Assembly (NCBI GenBank): GCA_947255165.1
Contig: CAMYFZ010000044.1
Span: 1-14,590, forward strand
Origin: an uncultured Varibaculum sp.
Lineage (GTDB): Bacteria; Actinomycetota; Actinomycetes; Actinomycetales; Actinomycetaceae
Direction: 5' to 3'
Length of the DNA: 14,590 nt
This document shows, in pieces, positions 1 to 7,103 of this stretch (the stretch's first letter is position 1; the number at the start of each line of letters is the position of its first letter). A program made the position numbers and the translations under genes. Under the pieces are notes generated by a model. It worked only from the letters and a program-made list of their open reading frames with translations. It made no database searches and was not told the origin of the DNA.

Positions 1-2
1 TA

Positions 3-146
3 GCAGCGATAATCGGCGCGTTCGTGTTAAATGAACAGTTTGGCTGGCTGGGTGCGCTGGCAGTTGCGGTGATCCTAGTCGCTATTACCCTCCCCAGCTG
101 GCTGCGCATCCTCACCCCTAAAGTCGGAAAAGTTTCACCGCAGTAA
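3..146 (+). CDS. C-terminal fragment of a membrane transporter, EamA/DMT-like
   Basis: An open frame enters from the left edge and ends at TAA 144-146, giving 47 residues. It holds one hydrophobic helix (LGALAVAVILVAITL) preceded by the motif FVLNEQFGWLGA. It ends in a short hydrophilic tail rich in Lys and Ser. A helix followed by an acidic E-x-F/L segment and then a Gly-rich last helix is what the second EamA repeat of drug/metabolite transporters looks like (consensus roughly LgE-x-l-t-x-x-q-x-x-G-x-x-l-I). The substrate cannot be inferred. The family call rests on one helix, so other multi-spanning transporters remain possible. It is convergent with the surface-protein gene on its right, and no clear hairpin terminator lies in the 84 bases between them. 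Confidence 0.5.
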   Translation, partial: AAIIGAFVLNEQFGWLGALAVAVILVAITLPSWLRILTPKVGKVSPQ

Positions 147-230
147 CAGCACCCGTAAACCCGGCACTGCCCTCTCTAAAGCTGCACGAACAGCGATAAT
201 TCTCAGCTAACTTTAGGACGAGCTCTCAGC

Positions 231-2718
231 TTAGCGGTAGCGGCGGCGCAGGATAATTGCCCCGCCCAGCGCTACTCCCAGGAAGCAAATCCCTAAAAGA
301 GAAGCAGCGCCGCTGCCGGTATGGACTATTTTCTCCGGTACCGGCGGGGTGGTAGGAGGAACCGTAGGAGGCGTCACCGGCGGGGTGGTTGGTGGGGTCA
401 CCGGAGGGGTGGGCGGAATAAAGGTATTGGTGAAGAATACCAGGTTGACCCCATCATTCTGCTCGGCTTGAGCTACTTGGCTGACTTTAAACTTACCCGT
501 AAGTTCTGCCGGTAAATTCTCGGTCACCTTATAGGTGAGCGCTACCCGCTCAGCCGGTTTCTTCTCCACATCTGCTGGCGTATATTTTGGTAACTTCTCG
601 AGGGCGAATTGGAAATCTTTACCCTCGCCCTGCTGGAAACTACCGGCCCGAAGATACTTTCGCACCGGCTCGGTCGCTATTTTGTTCTTTCCTTGCCAGG
701 TTTCCAGCTGGAAGTTATCGATATAGTCCCGCATATCGAGATCTTTGAGCAGGTCATCCCCGCCCTCCCAATGTTTCTTAACCAACAAATCGAGGTAGGG
801 GACAATCTCGGTTTCCGAATCAGGAATCCGGTTAAATAGGGGCTGCTCCCCCACCTTTTTCACCTTCACCTGGAACATAATCGTGAGGTCCCGTGCGGCG
901 GGGAACTCGATGGCCTTACTAAAATCGAACTCTGCTACCTGGGGCTTAGCGTGATCTAGCAGCTTGATCTCCCGGCTGGTCGGGTTGTAGCTGGCCTCAA
1001 AGTCCGTAGTTACCGCTTCGCCCTCCATCACCTTTAAGGAACCCGGAACCAGTTCCAGGCGTTCATCGAGCTTATCGACTACTGTGGCCGTATTCTTAAA
1101 GCCCATGTCCACATACTTGCCAAACTTAACCACCAGGCGGTGATCTCCAGGTACCTTAGCGTTAATCCGGTAGTCGATCAGGTCTCCCTTACCGGCATAG
1201 GCTTTCTTTCCGTCCTCACCAATCGGATACTTCGCCTGTTCAATCACTTTGGCGAAACTTGGTTTTTGCGGTACCAGCAATAGCAGCGGGGTCTTGTAAC
1301 CAATCAAAGCCCGCGAGCGAGCATCATCCTTAAAGCGGTCATCGGTACCGCCATAGGGATTAGTCCATACCTCTTCATCACTGCCTGAGCGGAGCATCTT
1401 CATAGTTAAGCGCCCATTTTCTGCCAGGCGAACTCCGTACTGTAAGGACAGATCATAGTCTTTCTTGAACGCTGGCGCCGCGTCCTCAATCCGAACCGTA
1501 TAGTCCCCCGGGGTTACTGCCTTAAACAGACTTGCCGGAAAATCGTAGGCAGTTTTGGTGGCAGTAGATTTTGCGATCAGCTTTCCTTGCTGGTCATAGA
1601 GCCCCAGAGTAAACCCGGCTTTCGCGTGTTCGGTTGCAAAAGAGTCATACTTAACGGTTTCGATATTAGAAGTCAGGATATAAACCTGTTTTCCCAGGGT
1701 AACCGTCAAGGTGTTGGTCTCCGAATCGAATTTTTGCTCCGCAATCCCGTAATACATATAGGATTTCGGCAGGCTAGGCAAAGATAGCTTCGCCCCTTCG
1801 GGTACCCCACTGGCTTTAATATCGAAAGAATAATCACCGCTGGCAGTAGGCAGAGAAAGCTGTTTTTCTGCCTGGGGATCTGCTTTGCCCCCGATATTAA
1901 ACTTCCAGCTGTCACTTTCCGCCAGCACCTCCAGAGGGCGCTTGATAGTGACGTGATAGGTCTGATCCACCAGCTTTACCTGCTTTAGAACCAGCTCGAA
2001 ACCGTCATCTTTGGCCAGTACCTTTTGCACTGAATACGGCGTTTTCTGCCCGCCGTCCTGCATGGTTACGGTCGGCAAATCTACCTGTGTTGCCGGAACC
2101 AGTGAGCTCGGGGCAAACTTGCCGTTATCGTCATAGGCAGCCGCTTGTAGGAAACCGTGACCAGAAGAATCCTTAGTGACAGTTACATTCTCATTTTTCT
2201 TGCTAACCGTGTTATAGAGCGGCAGCTCAAAAGATTCAGCGCTGCCGGCAATAGCAGCCCCCGTCTCATCGCTCATCGTTACCGGGTAGCGCTTAGAAAT
2301 TTTTTCTTTGAAGGTCATCCGCATTTGCGGGGTGCCATCACTGGCGGCCTCGACCTTGACTTTTACCCGCTCCCCGATCCGCGAGAAACCTTTCTTTACC
2401 GAAAAAGTGATTTCCTTGCCCATCGGGTAATCTGCGGCCTCGAGAGCGAATTCAATCTCGCATTTGCGCAACCCATTTTCTAGGGTTTTGTCGGAGGTGA
2501 CGTCTGCGTCCTCAATCTCGTAGGAGTCAGCAAACCAGCCGGTACCTTCCTGGATTTCTAAGTCGGTGCAGTTAGCCCGGGTATAAATCGTGGCATAAAG
2601 GGCAGCGGCATCTTCATCCTCGCCTGCGGCCTCAGCCAGGGGGGGCTAACAACGCCATTCCCAGGACTAGCGCCATTACCAGGGTGATGAAAGCATAGTT
2701 CGCAGATTTTTTAGTCAT
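231..2718 (-). CDS. Sortase-anchored surface protein with D2-like and Cna_B-like domains; signal peptide frameshifted at a C7 run
   Basis: This is a cell-wall adhesin or pilin-like protein of about 828 residues once one base is removed from the C7 run at 2639-2645. The ATG at 2718 follows the Shine-Dalgarno GGTAGGG and starts a clear signal peptide (MTKKSANYAFITLVMALVLG, cleavage near AEA-A at residue 30). As sequenced, that frame stops at TGA after 28 codons. The 746-codon main frame has a TAG just before the C run and only a TTG start at 2471. In main-frame numbering (add 82 for the corrected protein), about 400-545 resemble a fimbrial isopeptide D2 domain. Residues 558-685 resemble a Cna_B domain with candidate isopeptide residues K565/K566, E651 in YKVTEN and N682 in FFTNTF. 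Residues 686-712 are a Pro/Thr stalk. Residues 715-719 (IVHTG), a hydrophobic helix and RRRYR form the sorting signal. No sortase gene is nearby. The N-terminal 400 residues are unrecognised. Confidence 0.85.
315..329 (-). other. Variant sortase motif IVHTG
   Basis: The pentapeptide IVHTG sits where LPXTG is expected. A hydrophobic segment of about 20 residues (SLLGICFLGVALGGAIIL) and a basic tail RRRYR follow it. The Thr-Gly pair cut by sortase is kept, but Leu-Pro is replaced by Ile-Val. Confidence 0.7.
336..416 (-). repeat. Pro/Thr/Val-rich stalk repeat
   Basis: This codes for an imperfect PPTPPVTPPTTPPV-type repeat just before the sorting signal of the surface protein. At DNA level the unit TCACCGGCGGGGTGG / TCACCGGAGGGGTGG recurs within the stretch. 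Such stalks span the peptidoglycan so that the outer domains are exposed, and repeat number often varies between strains. Confidence 0.7.
2639..2645 (-). repeat. Seven-C homopolymer at the frameshift point in the signal peptide
   Basis: There are seven G on the + strand, read as CCCCCCC in the surface-protein mRNA at codons 25-27. With six C the signal peptide (ALLAPLAEAAGEDED) runs straight into the 746-codon main frame. With seven it ends in TGA shortly afterwards. Homopolymers at this position are classical slipped-strand phase-variation sites, but a single-base sequencing error would look identical. Confidence 0.7.
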
Positions 2719-2773
2719 TTTCCCTACCGGTTATATTGGGGCAGTTTTAATCACAGAATATCGCCCGCGCCCC

Positions 2774-2796
2774 GCTGCCAGCAACGCAAAGGCAGC
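2774..2796 (-). terminator. Weak stem-loop downstream of the lactate permease
   Basis: A perfect 6-bp inverted repeat, GCTGCC / GGCAGC, has an 11-base loop and lies about 25 bases past the permease stop. It is flanked by GC-rich sequence and has no T tract. It may slow or end permease transcription before the surface-protein gene, which reads in the same direction. It is not a canonical intrinsic terminator. Confidence 0.25.
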
Positions 2797-2821
2797 CTGG
2801 CTCGCCCCCTAGGGACTGCTA

Positions 2822-4459
2822 CTAATGCAAGAGCAGTATTCCGCCGGTGAAACAAACAACTACCACGAAAACGAGCAGGCCCAGTGACCAGAGAATCACT
2901 GCCCGCAACAAATCGATTTCTTTTTCTGGCGCCCCCATCGCGGCGGCCGCGATTGCCAGGGATTGCGGGGCGATCAGTTTACCGATCACTCCCCCGGCGG
3001 TATTAACTGCGACTGCGAAGGCTCCCGGCAACCCAATCTGTAGGGCGGTGGTTTCCTGCAGGGAGGCAAAGAGAGCATTCGCGGAGGTACTCGACCCAGA
3101 AATCGCGGTGCCGAGGTAGCCAATCAGTGGGGACAAGACCAGGAAGAAAGTTCCGGTGCTGGCCAGCAAAGTTCCGATGGTCAAAACCATGCCAGAGATG
3201 TTCATCAGGTACGCCAGAGCCATCACTTCTAAAATGGTGGCCGTCGAAAAACGCATAGAAACGATGGCGGCCCCCAGTTCTTTTAACACCCGCTTAGCCC
3301 CCAAGGGATAGGTACCCTGCTCATGCAGCAGGGAAAAAGCTATGCCGGTAATAATCGCGGAGACCGCAATCAGGATTCCCGGTTGGGAAAGGATGGGGAT
3401 GATCACGGTGCCAACATGGGAGGCTACCTGGGGGTTATCGGCGCTCGCTACCTTCCCGGCCAGAGCCGGCCAGCTAACTTGCACGTCGGTAGCACTTAGG
3501 CTTTTCGCAAACAGGGGCACCATCCGCCCTAGAGACAAAATTGCAATCACCGAAACATAGGGCAGCACCGCCATCGCTATCCGTCCTATGTGCAGATCAG
3601 TGGGCTTTTCAGTCAGGAACTCTTCCGGAATCGGAGGACGATAGATCAGCACCATCAGCCACACCACCAGGAAAGTTACTATCGGAGGGAGCACTCCACC
3701 TAACTCGAAGGACACAAAACGCAGCGTCAGGAACTGACCTAACCCTTCTACCAGCCCCATCACCAGAGCTAGAGGAAATAGTTGCCGAAAATTCTGCCTG
3801 TCTATCAGCACAATAAGGACGAAGGGAATCACCAAAGCAACCGCCGGCTCCGTCAAAGACACATATCTCGCAATCTCGGCTGCGTTTTCGTTTAAGTGAT
3901 GCCCCCTCATGAGGGCGGCGGCAGTGGTGATCGGCACCCCGAAAGCCGCATAGGCTACCGGGGAAGTATTTGCCACCAGGGCGATCATCGCAGCTTTTAT
4001 CGGTTTAAACCCCAGTCCTATTAGCAGAGCAGCGACAATCGCTACCGGCACCCCGAAACCAGACAGCCCCTCGAGCAGGCCTCCGAAACAGAGAGCGATC
4101 AGCATGGTTTGAATCCGTAAATCCCCGTTTCCCACCGCCGAGAAAACTTTGCGCAAATCAGTTTCGCGTCCGGTGGCCTGCATTAAGCGGTGCAGCCACA
4201 CCGCCGCAATCACAATCACAATGATCGGGATTAGACCTTTTAAAGCCCCTAGTAGGCTCGCAGATATAGCCATAGTCACCGGCATTTTGAACCCGGCGAT
4301 GGCAACGATTAGACCCGTAGCTAAAGCAATCAAACCTGACAGATGCGAACGCATCCTAAACGCCCCTACCAGGATGAAAAATACCACTATCGGTAGCGCT
4401 GCTACCAGAGCAGATAGCCAGAGTCTGCCCCCCACAGCGGTAACGTCAGGTACAAACAT
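2822..4459 (-). CDS. lctP: L-lactate permease (LctP family)
   Basis: This is an inner-membrane lactate/H+ symporter of the LctP/GlcA family, which imports L-lactate (often D-lactate and glycolate too). The 545 residues match the usual family length of about 530-560. Roughly a dozen or more hydrophobic helices run through the chain. Family-like stretches include LCFGGLLEGLSGFGVPVAIVA near residues 122-142, VANTSPVAYAAFGVPI, and a C-terminal segment with GTAISGSSTSANALFASLQ and NTAGGVIGKLIAPQSLAIA. These glycine-rich and Asn/Ser-rich motifs are typical of the family. The ATG at 4459 has a good Shine-Dalgarno (AAGGAG, 7 bases away). It is divergent from ktrB, and a putative promoter lies at 4489-4518. 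No lactate dehydrogenase (lldEFG or lldD) adjoins it in this window, so its enzyme partner must be elsewhere. Confidence 0.93.
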   Translation of the reverse strand: MFVPDVTAVGGRLWLSALVAALPIVVFFILVGAFRMRSHLSGLIALATGLIVAIAGFKMPVTMAISASLLGALKGLIPIIVIVIAAVWLHRLMQATGRETDLRKVFSAVGNGDLRIQTMLIALCFGGLLEGLSGFGVPVAIVAALLIGLGFKPIKAAMIALVANTSPVAYAAFGVPITTAAALMRGHHLNENAAEIARYVSLTEPAVALVIPFVLIVLIDRQNFRQLFPLALVMGLVEGLGQFLTLRFVSFELGGVLPPIVTFLVVWLMVLIYRPPIPEEFLTEKPTDLHIGRIAMAVLPYVSVIAILSLGRMVPLFAKSLSATDVQVSWPALAGKVASADNPQVASHVGTVIIPILSQPGILIAVSAIITGIAFSLLHEQGTYPLGAKRVLKELGAAIVSMRFSTATILEVMALAYLMNISGMVLTIGTLLASTGTFFLVLSPLIGYLGTAISGSSTSANALFASLQETTALQIGLPGAFAVAVNTAGGVIGKLIAPQSLAIAAAAMGAPEKEIDLLRAVILWSLGLLVFVVVVCFTGGILLLH

Positions 4460-4488
4460 TTCCTTGCTCCTTTTCGTGATACTTTGTG

Positions 4489-4518
4489 ATTTTAGCTACC
4501 GGAAACAAACGTTGAAAA
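4489..4518 (-). promoter_or_regulatory. Putative lctP promoter
   Basis: Read on the - strand, TTTTCA (4513-4518), 18 bases, then TAAAAT (4489-4494). The -10 is strong and the -35 has four of six consensus bases. It would give an untranslated leader of about 20 bases ending in the AAGGAG site. A direct repeat of GTGAT (GTGAT-ACTTT-GTGAT, + strand 4476-4490) overlaps the -10 and could be a regulator site. Confidence 0.45.
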
Positions 4519-4803
4519 TAGCGGAGCCATTATTAGTAGAAAAATCACGCCCGAAAGATTATTTTTTACAGTGACTCCAGCCCTCCTCACCCTGCGTCTT
4601 TGTGTCCTTTAGTGCTCTTTAACTGCAGGAATAAGAATCTAGGTTGGTTAAAAGCAGCCTGGGATCCCACAACTTTCTTACCCGGCCTTCTGCTCACATA
4701 CTGGACACTTGCTGGGTACCTGCCGCCCCGATTTACTACCGCGGCAAGGGCGGCGAATTTGTTTAGTAAATAATGCTTGCACCCGCGAGGGTGTCTGCGT
4801 AAT
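4519..4803. other. Divergent lctP-ktrB intergenic region with two inverted repeats
   Basis: No credible gene was seen here. It holds a 7-bp inverted repeat GCCGCCC / GGGCGGC at 4722-4728 and 4748-4754, with a CCGCGG palindrome in its loop. Next to the ktrB start is a small hairpin, CACCC-GCGA-GGGTG at 4780-4793, with a GNRA-type tetraloop. I compared the leader by eye with the c-di-AMP (ydaO) riboswitch, which often precedes potassium transporter genes, and found no convincing match. No good -35/-10 pair was found for ktrB. Confidence 0.35.
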
Positions 4804-6147
4804 ATGCACTTCGTGGCTAGAACACAACGCCATTACTTTAACTATGCGGCGGTTATTTTATCGGGGTTCCTCATCGCCCTGCTGATAGGCACTTGCCTGT
4901 TGATGCTACCGGTATCAACTGTGCATGTCGGGGGGATCCCCTTACTACCTGCCCTATTTACCGCCACTTCGGCTCTGTGCGTTACCGGGTTAACCATTGT
5001 GGACACCGCCACCTACTGGACAGATTTCGGCAAAGTCGTAATCTTGGTACTCATCCAAGTGGGCGGTTTTGGAGTAATGAGCTTTGCGGCGGTGCTCGCC
5101 CAAGCAGTGATCCGCCGAGAAAGCCATGGCGCCAAACTAGCCTCCGCCGCTGAGCGGCGCAGCGGCAGCGGCAGAATCCGTACCCTGCTGCGACGGGTTC
5201 TGGGCACTTCCCTCTTGATTGAGCTATTCGCCGCCATTCCGCTAACGATTCGTTTCCTGTCCCTAGGGTATTCGCTGCCGCGCGCCCTCTGGCATGGGGT
5301 ATTTCATGCAGTTTCGGCTTTTAATAATGCAGGCTTTGCCCTCTATTCGGACAATATGTCTTCCTTTGTGGGCGATTGGGGAATATGTTTACCCCTGATA
5401 GTAGCGATCATTATTGGGGGTTTGGGCTTCCCCGTCCTCTTCCAGCTTCGCACCAGTCTGCTAAAACCTTATCGCTGGTCACTTCATACTCGCATGGTGT
5501 TAGCTGGCACCGCAGGTCTGCTAGTATTTTCTTCCTTGATCGTTACTGCTTTTGAGTGGCATAACCCCAAGACCTTGGGCAAGCTCCCTGCTCTAGATGC
5601 GATTTTGGCTGGAATATTTCAAGCGGTGCAAACCCGTACCACCGGTTTTAACTCGATTGATATTGGGCAGATGCATGAATCCACCCTGTTTGCGATGGAT
5701 ACCTTTATGTTTATTGGCGCTGGACCGGCCGGAACTGCCGGCGGTATCAAGATAACGACTTTGTTTGCTCTGCTAGCTATCGTGGCTGCGGTTATTCGCG
5801 GTCGGCGGCAAGCAGTGGTCTTTGGTAAAAGCATCTCAGCTGACGTGGTGCACCAAGCGGTAGCGGTAGTGGTATTGGCCTTTTTCTTGGTAGCTACCGA
5901 CACCATCGCCATCCTATTTTTATCCCCCTTCAATTTGTCCCAAACCCTATTTGAAGTGCTCTCGGCATTTGGGACTGTGGGGTTATCAACTGGGATAACC
6001 CCACAACTTAACGATCCTTCGCAACTAATCCTGATAACTTTGATGATTATTGGACGCCTAGGTCCGATTACGGTTGCTACCGCACTCGCTTTCGCACCTA
6101 GCGCCTCGCAGATTTCCTTCCCCACAGAAAGGCCGATCATTGGTTAA
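4804..6147 (+). CDS. ktrB: Potassium uptake protein, membrane subunit (KtrB/TrkH family)
   Basis: This is the ion-conducting subunit of a Ktr-type K+ (often Na+-coupled) uptake system, 447 residues from the ATG at 4804. All four selectivity-filter loops with their key glycines are visible: CVTGLT (about 59-64), NNAGFA (174-179), RTTGFN (278-283) and GTVGLS (390-395). The gating loop of the third repeat, GAGPAGTAGG (305-314), is also present. The hydrophobic profile fits eight M1-P-M2-type helices. An upstream TTG at 4777 in the same frame has no ribosome site and adds nine atypical residues, so ATG 4804 is preferred. Its own Shine-Dalgarno (GAGGGTG) lies inside a small hairpin. The length of about 450 points to KtrB rather than the longer TrkH. 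It overlaps ktrA by 8 bp, so the two subunits are co-translated. Confidence 0.93.
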   Translation: MHFVARTQRHYFNYAAVILSGFLIALLIGTCLLMLPVSTVHVGGIPLLPALFTATSALCVTGLTIVDTATYWTDFGKVVILVLIQVGGFGVMSFAAVLAQAVIRRESHGAKLASAAERRSGSGRIRTLLRRVLGTSLLIELFAAIPLTIRFLSLGYSLPRALWHGVFHAVSAFNNAGFALYSDNMSSFVGDWGICLPLIVAIIIGGLGFPVLFQLRTSLLKPYRWSLHTRMVLAGTAGLLVFSSLIVTAFEWHNPKTLGKLPALDAILAGIFQAVQTRTTGFNSIDIGQMHESTLFAMDTFMFIGAGPAGTAGGIKITTLFALLAIVAAVIRGRRQAVVFGKSISADVVHQAVAVVVLAFFLVATDTIAILFLSPFNLSQTLFEVLSAFGTVGLSTGITPQLNDPSQLILITLMIIGRLGPITVATALAFAPSASQISFPTERPIIG

Positions 6148-6808
6148 CTTCTCAAAACCTAGTTACGCGGTTCTTGGATTAGGACGCTTCGGCAGCGCGG
6201 TAGCTCGCGAACTGATGTCCGACTATGCCGTGGTTATCGGTATCGATTTAAATGAGACGGTGGTGAACCGCAATAACGGTATCTTGAGCCAAGTGGCGCA
6301 AACCGATGCCACCGATATTGCCTCCATTACCGAACTGGGCGTCGCTGATTGTGATGGCGTAGTAGTCGGTATCGGCGGCCCCCACGTGGAGGCGTCTATC
6401 CTCGCCTGCTCCCTGCTCACCGATATGGGGGTTAAGAATCTGTGGGCAAAGTCCTCCGGGACTGCTCACGGCCGTATCTTGGAACAAATCGGGGTGCCTC
6501 ATATTGTGCATCCTGAAGTAGCCATGGGGCGGCGGATAGCCCACCTGGTACGGGGAGTAAACCTGGACTACGTGGAGCTATCTGCCGGAACCGCCATCGT
6601 AAGAACTATTCTGCCTCCGTCCGCGGTCGGGCCTCTTGATGAGGTCGATCTTTGGAACCGGTATGGGGTAAAGATCGTAGCGGTGCTGCGAGAAAACCAA
6701 TGGCAACCGGTACTGCAAGACATCGAACTTACCGAGGGCGACCAAGTACAAATTTACGGTAGCGCGAGGCAGGTAGAAAAGTTCGCCCGCCTCGCTCCCC
6801 GCCCCTAG
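6140..6808 (+). CDS. ktrA: Potassium uptake regulatory subunit (KtrA/TrkA, RCK domain)
   Basis: This is the cytosolic gating ring of the Ktr system: an octameric RCK protein that binds ATP/ADP or NAD(H) in its N-terminal Rossmann fold and docks under KtrB. At 222 residues it equals the usual KtrA length. The nucleotide-binding motif GLGRFGSAVAR (about 13-23) follows the first beta strand. An acidic residue ends strand two (VIGID, D36), as in NAD/ATP-binding RCK_N domains. The RCK_C (TrkA_C) half spans about 140-222 and ends with the typical EGDQVQIYGSARQVEKF. The start is taken as TTG 6140, which follows AGAAAGG by 8 bases and begins right where the family begins (VNFSKPSYAVLGLG). A longer start at 6074 would lie inside ktrB and add an unrelated peptide. 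The 8-bp overlap with ktrB indicates translational coupling. Confidence 0.92.
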   Translation: MVNFSKPSYAVLGLGRFGSAVARELMSDYAVVIGIDLNETVVNRNNGILSQVAQTDATDIASITELGVADCDGVVVGIGGPHVEASILACSLLTDMGVKNLWAKSSGTAHGRILEQIGVPHIVHPEVAMGRRIAHLVRGVNLDYVELSAGTAIVRTILPPSAVGPLDEVDLWNRYGVKIVAVLRENQWQPVLQDIELTEGDQVQIYGSARQVEKFARLAPRP

Positions 6809-7003
6809 CGGCCTCAGAGAAACCAGATTTAACGCCCTCATGAGTGCAGGTCATTTCCCTGCCTTGCCTAGCGACTCCAACCGGATGAATAGTCATGTCT
6901 TCTGGCTTAAGGAAGGGATTTCAAAGCGATTCGCTTGCCCCGTGTCCTACTTATTTGTCATTGAAATGAACTCCTCGTTCACTCGTTTAGAGAACCTGAA
7001 ACC

Positions 7004-7032
7004 CAACTTATCTATGCATATCGCCATATAAT
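7004..7032 (+). promoter_or_regulatory. Putative promoter of the mannitol-dehydrogenase-family gene
   Basis: A perfect TATAAT -10 box lies at 7027-7032. The -35 at 17 bases (CAACTT) is poor, which would fit a promoter needing an activator. The predicted leader is about 65 bases and contains the GAATCATG direct repeat. Confidence 0.5.
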
Positions 7033-7039
7033 CAAGTAA

Positions 7040-7067
7040 GAATCATGGTTTAGAGCTTTGAATCATG
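7040..7067 (+). repeat. Direct repeat GAATCATG, 20-base period
   Basis: GAATCATG occurs at 7040-7047 and again at 7060-7067. The copies start exactly 20 bases apart (two helical turns), just downstream of the putative start site. The arrangement suits a dimeric regulator, but chance cannot be excluded. Confidence 0.35.
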
Positions 7068-7103
7068 TATCTTTCACCCCGTCCGACCATCACGGAGGAT
7101 TCC

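Larger units (their letters stand above)
6809..7103. other. Intergenic region ktrA-mdh with palindromes
   Basis: No gene was seen here. Several short palindromes are present: AAGCGA-T-TCGCTT at 6924-6936, TCATT-GA-AATGA at 6958-6969 and TGAAC-TCCTC-GTTCA at 6967-6981. A TATAAT box at 7027-7032 and a direct repeat of GAATCATG at 7040 and 7060 follow. The palindromes lie 45-100 bases upstream of the putative -10, where an activator or repressor of the dehydrogenase gene could bind. No terminator hairpin for ktrA was recognised. Confidence 0.4.

Noticed and set aside
4519..4803. A c-di-AMP (ydaO-type) riboswitch before ktrB
   Set aside because: Expected from the gene's role, but I could not find its conserved core by eye, only two simple hairpins. 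A covariance-model search would decide.
4777..4803. Upstream TTG start for ktrB
   Set aside because: No ribosome site precedes it, and the nine added residues do not fit the family N-terminus.
6074..6139. Longer ktrA starting inside ktrB
   Set aside because: The added residues come from the ktrB frame region, and the RCK fold begins just after the TTG at 6140, which has a good ribosome site.
7065..7103. ATG at 7065 as start of the dehydrogenase
   Set aside because: The strong GGAGG lies six bases before ATG 7104, so the 13 extra codons are leader sequence.
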